From: JBBEBE01 sp040882505
GTDB lineage: Bacteria > Bacteroidota > Rhodothermia > Balneolales > Balneolaceae
Reading direction: 5' to 3'
DNA length: 64,000 nucleotides
Assembly (NCBI GenBank): GCA_040882505.1
Contig: JBBEBE010000009.1
Coordinates: 62,001 to 126,000 of the forward strand
Within the stretch, counting starts at the first letter, position 1. The number at the start of each line of letters is the position of its first letter. The notes beneath the pieces are model-generated. The model saw only the letters and a program-made list of their open reading frames with translations. It did no database searches and was not told the origin of the DNA. Positions 36,342-44,783 of this stretch are shown piece after piece. Both the position numbers and the translations under genes were made by a program.

Positions 36342-36416
36342 TCAAGCGGTCAGAATAACGATCACAACCAGAACAAGCAATGTGATTTTAAAGAGGTTCG
36401 TCTTCCAGTTCTTCAT
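36342..36416 (-). CDS. Small hydrophobic membrane peptide (24 residues)
   Basis: Too short for usual gene calling. The frame starts with ATG at 36416 and ends with TGA at 36342. The peptide is a charged head (MKNWKTNLFK) followed by a pure aliphatic stretch ITLLVLVVIVILTA, the look of a single transmembrane helix with cytosolic positive charges. Its ATG overlaps the stop of another short frame upstream (ATGA), suggesting coupling. No family is recognised and expression is unproven. It sits between hpt and the DnaA-box cluster. Confidence 0.4.
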   Translation of the reverse strand: MKNWKTNLFKITLLVLVVIVILTA

Positions 36417-36520
36417 CGATTCATCGTTCCATTCGCCCGGGGCATCACCCCCGATTCGATCCCTGTTTTTTTAACCCGGATATCCGCGTTCGTTGTCATG
36501 GACTCCGGACGGCCATCCAT
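36413..36520 (-). CDS. Possible small ORF upstream of the membrane peptide (35 residues)
   Basis: An open frame from ATG 36520 (MDGRPESMTTNADIRVKKTG) to TGA 36413, with a second in-frame ATG at 36499. The peptide is polar and shows no motif. The only support is the four-base ATGA overlap with the hydrophobic peptide frame and its position on the same strand as hpt-ptsHI. It could be a leader peptide or chance. Confidence 0.25.
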   Translation of the reverse strand: MDGRPESMTTNADIRVKKTGIESGVMPRANGTMNR

Positions 36521-36560
36521 CACCGATTCATAGGTACCAAAGAATCCATCCGAAAACAAG

Positions 36561-36674
36561 TTATCCACAGAAAATAATTAGAATATTTTAATATACGGAT
36601 CCCGCAGGCAATTGCCCAAACCAGGGTTCTCCCCGGAGAGAGCAGTTTTTCCACATCTTATCCACTTCTCCACA
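36561..36674 (+). other. DnaA-box cluster with AT-rich element: candidate origin of replication
   Basis: Four DnaA-box-like nonamers in the same orientation occur within 114 bases: TTATCCACA (36561-36569, perfect), TTTTCCACA (36647-36655), TTATCCACT (36658-36666) and TTCTCCACA (36666-36674). Directly after the first box is a 25-base stretch almost without G or C (36570-36594), as expected of an unwinding element. The region is intergenic, between hpt and copA. This could be oriC or a DnaA-controlled promoter region; dnaA or dnaN are not nearby. Confidence 0.5.
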
Positions 36675-36703
36675 CATACCCCCCGGTTCGGAAGGCGGAC
36701 TGT

Positions 36704-39031
36704 CTACCGATTCCGGAACCCGGGCAGACGGCGATGCAGCCGTCGGGAGTTGGCAATCACGTTGATCGAACTGAACGCCATTGCCGCTTCGGCCAACACG
36801 GGGTGCATGAGACCGATCACAGCAACGGGAATCATCACCAAATTGTAGAACCACGCCCAGAAGAGGTTTTGACGAATGGTCCGAAAGGTCTCCCGACTCA
36901 AATCCAGTGCCCGAATCACTCCCTGAAGATCGCCCTGCACCAGAACCAGATCCCCCGACTCGATCGCAATGTCGGTTCCGGTCCCGATAGCCAGGCCCAC
37001 ATCGGCCCGGGTCAGGGCCGGAGCGTCGTTGACCCCGTCGCCCACCATCACAACGCGGCGTCCCTCCTTCTGCAACGATTCAATGACATCCGCTTTCCTG
37101 TCCGGCAGGACGCGGGCGTGCACATCATCGATGCCTGCCTGTTTGGCGATGGCTCGAGCGGCCGCCTCCCCGTCGCCGGTGAGCATGACCGTCCGAAGAC
37201 CCCGGCGGTGCAGCTCGCCGATCACTCCGGCCGACTCTCCGCGCAGGGTATCGGCCAGGGCGATGAGCGCTGCGGGTTTTCCGTCCACTGCCACATGGAG
37301 AACGGTGTGCCCGCCCTGTTCCAGCTCTTGTGCGCGCCGGGTGATCTCCCTGGATAGCATCACCAGATTCATCTGCATGTGCCGCTCGTTGCCCACCAAC
37401 ACCGTGTGTCCCCCGACCCGCGCCTCAATCCCCATGCCTGCGCTCGAGGAGAAGGATTCGGCGCTTGGAAACGTGCCCACACGATCCCGTACATAGTCGG
37501 TGAGCGCCCGGCTCAACGGGTGCTCGGAGGGAGACTCCGCCGCACCGATCCAACGAAGCAGCTCCTCGTCGTCTGCCCCCTCCTCCAGGTGAACAAGCGA
37601 TCGAACCGAGGGCTCGCCCCGTGTGAGTGTGCCGGTCTTGTCAAAAACAATCGTATCGATCTCCCCCAGCGCCTGGATTGCTCCGGCACGGCGGACCAGA
37701 ATTCCGTTCTGCGCGCCCAGACCGGTCCCCACCATCAAGGCGACCGGAGTGGCCAGTCCGAGTGCACACGGGCAGGCGATCACCAACACGGCCAGCGCCG
37801 CATAAAATGCATACGCACCCGGCGAGAGCCCGGTTTCGATCCACGGAATCCAGGCTGCTCCCCACTCCACAATGGGCACCATCCACCCCGGAAGCAGCAG
37901 CCAGACGGCGGCCGTTGCCACGGCCAACAGCAGGACGGCCGGGACAAAGAGAGCCGTCACGCGGTCGGCCAGTTGCTGGATCGGCACTTTGCTCCCTTGC
38001 GCCTCTTCCACCATCCGAATCACACGGTTCAGGAAGCTCTCCTCTCCGACTGCACTCACACGGACCACCAGCGACCCTTCCAGCAGAACGGTTCCGCCAA
38101 TCACCTTCTCTTCGGTCTCCTTTGATACGGGAACCGACTCCCCGGTCATCATCGACTCGTTCACAGAGCCTTTTCCGTCCATGACCTGCCCGTCGGCCGG
38201 AACCGTCTCGCCGGGCCGGACCCGCACACGATCACCCGGCTGCAGGGAGTCGATGGCCACCTCCTGCTCCTCGCCCTGCTCATCGATCCTCCGGGCACTC
38301 TTCGCCTCCAGAGTCAAGAGTTTCAGGATCGCTTCGGAGGCCCGTCCCATGGCTCGAGACTCGATCGAACGACCCGTCAAGTGGAAAGCCATAATCATCG
38401 CCGCAATGGCGGCAAAGCTGTGCATCGGAAAACGAATCCAGCCCAGATGGTGCGCCACGGCCAGCCCGCCGGTCGCCCAGGAGGCAAGGGTCCCGATGGT
38501 AATGAGCAGGTCCATGTTGGGCGTGCGGTTCCAGCCCGACTTGAGTCCGCTTCGCAGGGTCGCCCGACCCGGGCCCAGAAGCACCGCCCCGGCAGCGATC
38601 GTCATGACCGCTTCCATGACCAACGGCGGGGTCAGGTGAATGCCCAGAAGCATCTCGATCCCCATCCAGACCATCAGGGGAGCCGTTACAACCCACGAAA
38701 TCCACATCCGTTTTCGGGCCGTCTCGACCTGCTCGTGGTCCCGCCTGCGCTTCTCCTCGAACCGTTCACGGGATCCCGCTTTCCGATCCAACAGGCGATA
38801 CCCCGCCCGGTCGACGGCATCCCGCAACACCTCCTCACCCGGAGCCGACTCGTCATACTCCACGCGTGCCGTCTCGCTGGCCAGATTCACCTGCACACCG
38901 CGCACGCCCTGCACGCCGCCGAGCGCTTTTTCGACGCTGTTCACACAGCTGGCGCAGTGCATTCCTTCGATCCCCCAGGTTTCGGATCCCTCTTTTATAC
39001 GCTTCTCTTTTGTCATGGTCTTCTGATCCAT
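36704..39031 (-). CDS. copA: Copper-translocating P1B-type ATPase
   Basis: I take the ATG at 39031 (MDQKTMTKEKRIKEG); an ATG at 39016 is also possible, and the frame back to 39175 lacks family support. The protein has 775 residues with one N-terminal heavy-metal domain (GIEGMHCASC). The intramembrane metal site is CPC in VIACPCALGLATP, indicating Cu(I)-type transport. The phosphorylation site is DKTGTLT, the His-Pro pair lies in SEHPLSRAL, and the hinge is MVGDGVNDAPAL. Eight membrane helices fit the sequence. It pumps copper (or silver) out of the cytosol for detoxification or for cuproprotein loading. The AraC-type regulator lies directly upstream on the same strand and could control it. 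Confidence 0.95.
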   Translation of the reverse strand: MDQKTMTKEKRIKEGSETWGIEGMHCASCVNSVEKALGGVQGVRGVQVNLASETARVEYDESAPGEEVLRDAVDRAGYRLLDRKAGSRERFEEKRRRDHEQVETARKRMWISWVVTAPLMVWMGIEMLLGIHLTPPLVMEAVMTIAAGAVLLGPGRATLRSGLKSGWNRTPNMDLLITIGTLASWATGGLAVAHHLGWIRFPMHSFAAIAAMIMAFHLTGRSIESRAMGRASEAILKLLTLEAKSARRIDEQGEEQEVAIDSLQPGDRVRVRPGETVPADGQVMDGKGSVNESMMTGESVPVSKETEEKVIGGTVLLEGSLVVRVSAVGEESFLNRVIRMVEEAQGSKVPIQQLADRVTALFVPAVLLLAVATAAVWLLLPGWMVPIVEWGAAWIPWIETGLSPGAYAFYAALAVLVIACPCALGLATPVALMVGTGLGAQNGILVRRAGAIQALGEIDTIVFDKTGTLTRGEPSVRSLVHLEEGADDEELLRWIGAAESPSEHPLSRALTDYVRDRVGTFPSAESFSSSAGMGIEARVGGHTVLVGNERHMQMNLVMLSREITRRAQELEQGGHTVLHVAVDGKPAALIALADTLRGESAGVIGELHRRGLRTVMLTGDGEAAARAIAKQAGIDDVHARVLPDRKADVIESLQKEGRRVVMVGDGVNDAPALTRADVGLAIGTGTDIAIESGDLVLVQGDLQGVIRALDLSRETFRTIRQNLFWAWFYNLVMIPVAVIGLMHPVLAEAAMAFSSINVIANSRRLHRRLPGFRNR

Positions 39032-39231
39032 TGGTTGCCATTCATCCGACACCAAGATCCCCACTTCTGCCCGGACTCCCGGTACAATTCGTTGACCAAC
39101 TTGTGTAATATTTTTGGAATCCGGAAGCGAGGTTACCTGTTCGGTTCGGCCCGAGAGAGCCCCCGATCTTGTCAAAGATTCGATTCAAGATTCGGACATG
39201 GACCGCCTGCTATCCGTTCGGACGATTCGGA

Positions 39232-39810
39232 TCACGGGTCCGGACGGGAGGCACGGTCCAGACCTTGACGGGTCGAACCGGCCCGGGCAAGGTACCCGGT
39301 CACGGTCTCGCCGGTCACTTTCTTGAACTGGTTGGAGAGATACTGGACACTGCTGTAGTTGAGCTGCCAGGCGATCTCGCTCAGCGTCTTTTCGCCGTAG
39401 TCGAGCAGCTCCTTGACCCGTTCGATCTTGAGGCGTATCAGGCAGGTTTCGACCGTCTCTCCCGTCTGTTCGGTAAAGATCTTGCTCAGATAGGAGTAGT
39501 TGTAGTGGAGGCGGGCGGCAACATACACGGAGAGTTTCTCCGGTTCATCGGACCGCTCCAGCTCCTTCAAATAGGCCCGAAGTGCGAGCCGGATCCGCTC
39601 GACATGTTCACTGTCCCGATCCCGAATGAGCTCGAAACCACGCCGCATGAGCTCCTTCTCGAGAGATTCGATCTCCTCTGCGGAGAGTTCGCGAGCGGTC
39701 TCTGCGTGGCCCAGATTCAGCGATTGAACGGGAATTCCGCGACTCGCCAAAAGCTCTCGAACCGAGGCGATGCAGCGGTCACAGACCATATGACGGATGG
39801 TGAGTGTCAT
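39232..39810 (-). CDS. AraC-family regulator with an N-terminal CxxC domain
   Basis: A 192-residue protein of two parts. Residues 1-65 (IRHMVCDRCIASVREL, then SLNLGHAETARELS and ELMRRGFELIRD) resemble a small ferredoxin-like heavy-metal domain with Cys10 and Cys13 as a CxxC pair. Residues about 95-185 form an AraC/XylS DNA-binding domain: two helix-turn-helix units, with LSVYVAARLHYNYSYLSKIF and LSEIAWQLNYSSVQYLSNQFKKVTG. Regulators of this plan are found in Bacteroidota. The CxxC head and the neighbouring copper ATPase suggest metal sensing, which is inference. The start overlaps the stop of the ROK kinase gene by four bases. Confidence 0.88.
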   Translation of the reverse strand: MTLTIRHMVCDRCIASVRELLASRGIPVQSLNLGHAETARELSAEEIESLEKELMRRGFELIRDRDSEHVERIRLALRAYLKELERSDEPEKLSVYVAARLHYNYSYLSKIFTEQTGETVETCLIRLKIERVKELLDYGEKTLSEIAWQLNYSSVQYLSNQFKKVTGETVTGYLARAGSTRQGLDRASRPDP

Positions 39811-40652
39811 GACGGTGGGTACTCGATCAGGGCGGCGGCGCCCAGAACCGCCACATGCTCGGTCCGGCTCACCTTGAGCGTCAAGTTGCGAATCACCTCT
39901 TGGTAGGAGAAGTTCGCCAGCTCCGCTTCGAGCTCTTCATGGAAAAGATCCCAGGAGTGGCTCACCGATCCACCCAAAAAGATCGCCTCCGGATCCCAAG
40001 CGTAGAGGATCATCTGAAGGCAGCGGCCCAGATGGTGACCGTAGATCCGGAACGCTTCCTGCGCGTCGGAATCCCCGTTTATTGCCCGGTCGGCCAGCTC
40101 CCCACCGTCCGTGTCATACTGTTTCAGAAAGAAGAGCCCCCCGCAGTAGTGCTCCATCATGGAATCACGGTAGGCAACCGTACCGAACTCCCCGGCTCCG
40201 CCGTTGTGTCCGCGATAGAGCTCCCCGTTCACCAGAATTCCGCCGGCAACGCCAGTCCCGATGTTCAGGGCGATCATTGATCGGTAGGGTTTTCCTTCTC
40301 CGTGGTGGTACTCGCCCAGGGCAAAACAGTTGGTGTCGTTTTCGACCCGAACGGGCAGGCTGAACCGCTCGGAAAGAATGCGCGCAAGCTCTACACGGTC
40401 CCACCCCGGCAGGTTCTGCACATCATGAACCACGCCGTCCAAATCCACCGTGCCGGGGACGCCCACGCCGATCCCGGCCACCGACGCAAGGTCATGCCGG
40501 GCAATCTGGTCAATAATGGCGTCCAGAACCTGATCTTCGCGTTTCAGTCCGGCGATTCGCTGCTTCTCGAGCCGAAGCACCTCGCCCTCACGGACCGCCC
40601 CGACTCGCACATTGGTTCCCCCCAGATCGACTCCCAGCCACTGCTTGCTCAT
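39807..40652 (-). CDS. ROK-family sugar kinase (glucokinase-like)
   Basis: A 281-residue kinase of the ROK family, cytosolic. The phosphate motif GVDLGGTNVRVGAV opens the protein. The sugar-binding region contains GVPGTVDLDG, VENDTNCFALGEYHHGEG with the catalytic Asp in ENDTN, and NIGTGVAGGILVNGELYRGHNGGAGEFG. The zinc-binding CxCGxxGC motif of many ROK kinases is absent; only one cysteine is seen (EHYCGG). Likely activity is phosphorylation of glucose or a related hexose with ATP. It is translationally linked to the AraC-type regulator and divergent from proB. Confidence 0.88.
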   Translation of the reverse strand: MSKQWLGVDLGGTNVRVGAVREGEVLRLEKQRIAGLKREDQVLDAIIDQIARHDLASVAGIGVGVPGTVDLDGVVHDVQNLPGWDRVELARILSERFSLPVRVENDTNCFALGEYHHGEGKPYRSMIALNIGTGVAGGILVNGELYRGHNGGAGEFGTVAYRDSMMEHYCGGLFFLKQYDTDGGELADRAINGDSDAQEAFRIYGHHLGRCLQMILYAWDPEAIFLGGSVSHSWDLFHEELEAELANFSYQEVIRNLTLKVSRTEHVAVLGAAALIEYPPS

Positions 40653-40737
40653 CCTGTACGCGTTGATTAAAAAAACGAAACTTACGAAGTGGACGGTTCA
40701 CTTTCTGCATGCGGATGATTTCGACAGCATCCGTTGG

Positions 40738-40745
40738 TATATTTG
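40738..40745 (+). promoter_or_regulatory. TATATTTG -7 element immediately before proB
   Basis: TATATTTG ends only four bases before the proB ATG (40750), so a transcript starting at the usual distance would begin at or next to the start codon. No convincing -33 TTG is seen at the 21-base spacing found for the two tRNA promoters, so the promoter call is tentative. Confidence 0.45.
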
Positions 40746-40749
40746 TGGC

Positions 40750-41901
40750 ATGGAAAACAACGAGAACGAGCGCAGCGGACTTCCCGACTCGATCCGGCGA
40801 ATCATCGTCAAGGTGGGCAGCCGCATTCTGGTCGACGAGAAGGGCCGTCCCGATCCCCGAAGGATCGGTCAGCTGGCCGCCCAAGTGGCCGACCTGCACA
40901 AGAGGGGTCTGGAGGTTATTCTGGTCTCTTCGGGGGCCATTGCGGCCGGCGTGGAGTCGCTCGGATGGACAGTACGCCCGACCCATCTGGCCGATCTGCA
41001 GATGGCGGCCGCGGTCGGACAGGGCGTGCTCATCCACCGCTACAGCGAAGAGTTTGCCTCGCACGGGTGTCGGATCGGGCAGGTGCTGCTCACCCACGCA
41101 GATCTGCGGGATCGCGAGCGCCACTTGAATGCGCGCAATACCATTCTGGCGATGCTGCGCAACGGCGTGATTCCGATCGTGAACGAAAACGACGTGGTGG
41201 CCGTGGACGAAATTCGCTTTGGCGACAACGACCTGCTCGCCTCTATGGTGGCTGCGCTGGTCCACGCCGACTTGTTGATGCTCTTGACCACGGCAGACGG
41301 ATTTTTCAAAACCCGCAATGGCGAGCTGATCGAGCGGATCTCCCGGCTGGAGGCGATCACCGACGATGTCCTGAAGATGGCCGGCGGGAAGGGGAGCGAC
41401 TGGTCCACCGGCGGAATGGACTCGAAACTTCGATCTGCACGCAATGCGCTCAAGGCGGGAACACCGGTCATGATCGTGAACGGCGCAACGGACGGTGTGC
41501 TCCGGGAGGCGCTGGCGGGCAAGGATGTGGGGACGTTGATCCGGGCGGAGGTGAGGAACGCTCCCCTCCGGGCGCGGAAGAAGTGGATTGCATTTTTTCA
41601 TCGGCCGCAAGGGACCCTGGTTGTGGACGAGGGCGCCCATGCGGCGATCTGCAACCAAGGGGTGAGTTTGTTGCCGGTGGGTGTGAGCGGCGTACGGGGG
41701 AGCTTTGGTGTGGGGGCGACGGTGAATGTGGAGACGATCGGGGGGGAGGTGTTTGCCCGCGGAATCACCGCCTACTCCAGCCGCGATATTGAATCGATCA
41801 AGGGACGCCACTCGCGGGACATCGGTGAGATCCTGGGGCACTCCCACCACCCGGAGATCATCCACCGGGACAACCTCGTAATTCTCGAAGAGTCTGTTTG
41901 A
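40750..41901 (+). CDS. proB: Glutamate 5-kinase
   Basis: First enzyme of proline synthesis: phosphorylates glutamate to glutamyl 5-phosphate. The start at 40750 (MENNENERSGLPDSIRR) is used because the upstream in-frame extension runs through promoter-like sequence. The 383-residue protein has the kinase domain (IIVKVGSRILVDE, VILVSSGAIAAGVESLG, PIVNENDVVAVDEIRFGDND, GGMDSKLRSA) and a C-terminal PUA domain (about 285-375, GTLVVDEGAHAAICNQGVSLLPVGV). All expected substrate and nucleotide motifs are present. proA follows 96 bases downstream on the same strand. Confidence 0.97.
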   Translation: MENNENERSGLPDSIRRIIVKVGSRILVDEKGRPDPRRIGQLAAQVADLHKRGLEVILVSSGAIAAGVESLGWTVRPTHLADLQMAAAVGQGVLIHRYSEEFASHGCRIGQVLLTHADLRDRERHLNARNTILAMLRNGVIPIVNENDVVAVDEIRFGDNDLLASMVAALVHADLLMLLTTADGFFKTRNGELIERISRLEAITDDVLKMAGGKGSDWSTGGMDSKLRSARNALKAGTPVMIVNGATDGVLREALAGKDVGTLIRAEVRNAPLRARKKWIAFFHRPQGTLVVDEGAHAAICNQGVSLLPVGVSGVRGSFGVGATVNVETIGGEVFARGITAYSSRDIESIKGRHSRDIGEILGHSHHPEIIHRDNLVILEESV

Positions 41902-41907
41902 CCAGGC

Positions 41908-41924
41908 TGAACCGGTCCGGTTCA
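41908..41924. promoter_or_regulatory. Perfect palindrome between proB and proA
   Basis: TGAACCGG-T-CCGGTTCA is a perfect inverted repeat with a one-base centre, seven bases after the proB stop. There is no T tract, so it does not look like a terminator. It could be an operator or a short processing hairpin. Its GAACCGG arms resemble a shorter palindrome, GAACCGGTTC, at 29313-29322 upstream of typA. Confidence 0.3.
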
Positions 41925-41997
41925 ACCCGAAAAGAGCCGGACCCCGGAGAAGTCCCCGACCAGAGACTGGATTTTTAACCGACAAAGAGCCAATATT

Positions 41998-43260
41998 ATG
42001 AGCCAGAACATTCAAGAGCAGGTACATCAGATTGGTAGGCAGGCTCGCGAAGCCTCCCGGCAATTGACTGCGCTCTCCGAAGAGCAGAAGAACGCAGCAC
42101 TGGAAGCGATTGCGACTGCGATCGAAGCGCACCGGAAGAAGATTACCGAAGAGAACGAGAAGGATGTCGCTGAGGCGAAGAAGAACGGTCTAACGGATGC
42201 GATGACCGACAGGCTGGTCCTGAACGAGAAGCGGATGAACGCCATGATCCAGGGAGTACGCGATATCGCTGCACTGCCCGATCCGGTGGGACGCTCGCTC
42301 AAGAGCTGGACCAAGGAGAACGGCATGAAATTCACCAAGCTCTCCGTTCCGATCGGCGTGATCGGCATGATTTACGAGTCGCGGCCCAATGTGACGGCGG
42401 ATGCGGCGGCGCTCTGCCTGAAGGCGTCCAACGCGATCATTCTTCGGGGTGGTTCGGAGGCGCTTCGGAGCAACCAGGCGATTGCCGATGCGATTCTGGA
42501 GGGGCTGCGGAATGCCGGCCTGCCTGAACATGCCATTCAGCTGATTCCAATGCGGGATCGAGATGCGGTCAAAGCGTTGATCACCATGAACGATTATGTG
42601 GATATGGTGATTCCGCGTGGGGGTGAGGGGCTCATTCGGGCCATTGCCGAGAATGCCAGTGTACCGGTGCTTAAGCACTACAAGGGGGTGTGTCACGTCT
42701 ATGTAGATGGCCAGGTGGACAACGACATGGCCTGGCGCATTGTCGAGAATGCGAAGTGCCAACGGCCCGGTGTCTGCAATGCGGCCGAAACGCTGTTGGT
42801 GCACGAGGCAATCGCCAAAGACTGGCTGCCCGAGATGGCCAAGCGGCTCCAGGCGCAAGGGGTCGAATTGCGCGGCTGTGAGAAGACGCGCGCCATCCTG
42901 CCCGATATCACGGAGGCGACCGAAGAGGATTGGAACACGGAATATCTGGACCTGATTCTCTCGGTGAAGGTGGTCGGTTCGACCCGGGAGGCGATCGATT
43001 TCATCAACCACTACGGGACGGGCCACTCCGATGCCATCGTCTCCTCCAGCAAGGAGAGCCAGGATCTCTTTACCCGGATGGTGGATACCTCCTCGCTCTA
43101 CGTGAACACGTCGACCCGGTTTACCGACGGGGCCGAATTCGGGATGGGCGCAGAGATCGGCATCAGCACCGACCGGTTGCATGCGCGCGGGCCGGTGGGA
43201 CTCGAGGAGCTGACCACCTACAAGTATGTGGCGGTGGGCGACGGGCAGATCAAGGAGTAG
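41998..43260 (+). CDS. proA: Gamma-glutamyl phosphate reductase
   Basis: Second enzyme of proline synthesis: NADPH-dependent reduction of glutamyl 5-phosphate to the semialdehyde. The 420-residue protein has the aldehyde-dehydrogenase fold: VPIGVIGMIYESRPNVTADAAALCLKASNAIILRGGSEA is characteristic of ProA when read as successive blocks, the catalytic cysteine is in CQRPGVCNAAETLLVHE, and VNTSTRFTDGAEFGMGAEIGIS closes the active site. Length is normal. No Shine-Dalgarno-like sequence precedes the ATG, which is common in this phylum. It forms an operon with proB. Confidence 0.98.
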   Translation: MSQNIQEQVHQIGRQAREASRQLTALSEEQKNAALEAIATAIEAHRKKITEENEKDVAEAKKNGLTDAMTDRLVLNEKRMNAMIQGVRDIAALPDPVGRSLKSWTKENGMKFTKLSVPIGVIGMIYESRPNVTADAAALCLKASNAIILRGGSEALRSNQAIADAILEGLRNAGLPEHAIQLIPMRDRDAVKALITMNDYVDMVIPRGGEGLIRAIAENASVPVLKHYKGVCHVYVDGQVDNDMAWRIVENAKCQRPGVCNAAETLLVHEAIAKDWLPEMAKRLQAQGVELRGCEKTRAILPDITEATEEDWNTEYLDLILSVKVVGSTREAIDFINHYGTGHSDAIVSSSKESQDLFTRMVDTSSLYVNTSTRFTDGAEFGMGAEIGISTDRLHARGPVGLEELTTYKYVAVGDGQIKE

Positions 43261-43327
43261 TCCGGGGACCGGGTGGAACCGGATCCGTTTTTGACGCCGA
43301 GTATGTGAACCGATTCGAGGAGGACCG

Positions 43328-44632
43328 ATGATTCAGCTGAAACGTACCGACGCCACTTTTGAACGTGAACCTCTTGGCCGGCCCTTCGGGTTCAAGGGGG
43401 GATATTTAAGCGAAATCTGGCAGAGCGTGGTCCGTCTCGAGGATGACCAAGGGACGGTGGGCTGGGGAACCGGCTGCCAGAGTGTGCTCTGGAGCGAGCC
43501 CCGACTTTTCCAGCGCGAGAGCGAGGCGGGCGGAAACAGCGAGATGTTTGCGCTCACCGATCAGGCGCTCACCCTTGCCCGGGAGCTCACCTGGGAGAGC
43601 CCGATCGATCTGTTGGCCCAGCTTCTGCCCGACATGATGCGTCGGGCGCAGTCGCTCACGGCCATGGATGATCTGCGGCAGACCTTTCTGTTGAACGCCC
43701 TGGTTCCGATTGATCTGGCCGCCTGGATGCTCTATGCCCGTCGGCACGGAGTGGACTCTTTTGACGCGATGGTTCCGGAGGTGTACAAACCCGCCCTGAG
43801 CGCCCGACACTCGAAGCTCGCCTCCATTCCGGTCTCCTCGTGGAACATGCCGGTAAGCGAACTCGAATCGATGACCCGAAACGAAGGGGTCTTCATGGTG
43901 AAGTTCAAGCTGGGCGCGCCCGGTGATCAGAAGCAGATGCTTGAGCGGGACAAGCAGCGGCTCGGGGAGGTGCACCGGGCAGTGGGTGATCTTCCCGCTG
44001 AGGAGGCAACCACGGGAGAGTTTCAGTACTATCTGGACCTGAACGGACGCTACGAGTCCAAAGAGCGGGTACAGCGCCTGTTGGATCACGCCGATTCGAT
44101 CGGGGCGTTGGAACAGATCCTGCTTCTCGAGGAGCCCTTTCCGGAGTCCCTGCTCGAGGATGTGAGCGACCTGGGGGTTCGGGTGGCCGCTGACGAGAGC
44201 GCCCATTCGGTGCGTGATGTGGCCGAGCGAATCTCGCTGGGCTACGGCGCCATCGCCCTCAAGCCGATCGCCAAAACGTTGAGCATGACCTTGGAAATGG
44301 CCCTGGAGGCCCACAAAGCGGGCGTGGCCTGCTTCTGTGCCGACCTGACGGTGAACCCACTTTTGACGGACTGGAACAAATGTGTGGCGGCGAGGCTGCC
44401 GGCCATTCCCGGCTTGGAGACCGGCCTGATCGAAGTGAACGGGCATCAGAACTACCGGGACTGGGCCCGCATGCAGTCCTATCACCCGGTTCCCGATGCC
44501 CCGTGGCAGCAGGTCCGCGAGGGTTGTTACCATCTCGGGGAGGCGTTCTACGAGAAGAGTGGCGGCGTACTTGAGGACTCGGAGCACTATCTGGGTCTGT
44601 TTCCGGGGTTGCAGGAGGATGGACCCGAATAA
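43328..44632 (+). CDS. Enolase-superfamily (mandelate racemase/muconate lactonizing-like) enzyme
   Basis: A 434-residue protein with the two-domain enolase-superfamily layout: an N-terminal capping domain (RPFGFKGGYLSEIWQSVVRLE) and a C-terminal barrel. The three metal ligands are seen in YYLDLNGRY (Asp), ILLLEEPFPE (Glu) and RVAADESAH (Asp or Glu). Candidate acid/base lysines are in MVKFKLGAPG and AIALKPIAKT. The family abstracts a proton alpha to a carboxylate; the substrate here is unknown and I cannot assign it to a named subgroup. It starts 67 bases after proA on the same strand and may be read through from that operon. Confidence 0.85.
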   Translation: MIQLKRTDATFEREPLGRPFGFKGGYLSEIWQSVVRLEDDQGTVGWGTGCQSVLWSEPRLFQRESEAGGNSEMFALTDQALTLARELTWESPIDLLAQLLPDMMRRAQSLTAMDDLRQTFLLNALVPIDLAAWMLYARRHGVDSFDAMVPEVYKPALSARHSKLASIPVSSWNMPVSELESMTRNEGVFMVKFKLGAPGDQKQMLERDKQRLGEVHRAVGDLPAEEATTGEFQYYLDLNGRYESKERVQRLLDHADSIGALEQILLLEEPFPESLLEDVSDLGVRVAADESAHSVRDVAERISLGYGAIALKPIAKTLSMTLEMALEAHKAGVACFCADLTVNPLLTDWNKCVAARLPAIPGLETGLIEVNGHQNYRDWARMQSYHPVPDAPWQQVREGCYHLGEAFYEKSGGVLEDSEHYLGLFPGLQEDGPE

Positions 44633-44647
44633 AAGGTTCAATCGCTG

Positions 44648-44679
44648 TTGCAATGCGAAGGGGAACCTCCCTATATTTG
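44648..44679 (+). promoter_or_regulatory. Bacteroidota-type promoter of tRNA-Leu
   Basis: TTG (start of TTGCA, 44648-44650), then 21 bases, then TATATTTG (44672-44679). Element sequences and spacing are the same as in the tRNA-Ser promoter. The tRNA begins 12 bases beyond the -7 element. Confidence 0.75.
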
Positions 44680-44690
44680 GCCGGCTACCT

Positions 44691-44774
44691 GCCCAGGTGG
44701 CGGAATTGGTAGACGCGTGCGTTTCAGGGGCGTATGTTGGCAACAACGTGGGGGTTCGAGTCCCCCCCTGGGCA
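44691..44774 (+). tRNA. tRNA-Leu (anticodon CAG)
   Basis: The 84-base gene folds as a class II tRNA: acceptor GCCCAGG with CCTGGGC, D arm GCGGAATTGGTAGACGC, anticodon loop TTCAGGG giving CAG, variable arm TGTTGGCAACAACGT, T arm with GGTTCGAGTCC and discriminator A. The anticodon stem has two G-T pairs. CCA is not encoded. It marks the border between the core genes and the accessory region to its right. Confidence 0.96.
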
Positions 44775-44783
44775 CTCTAATGA

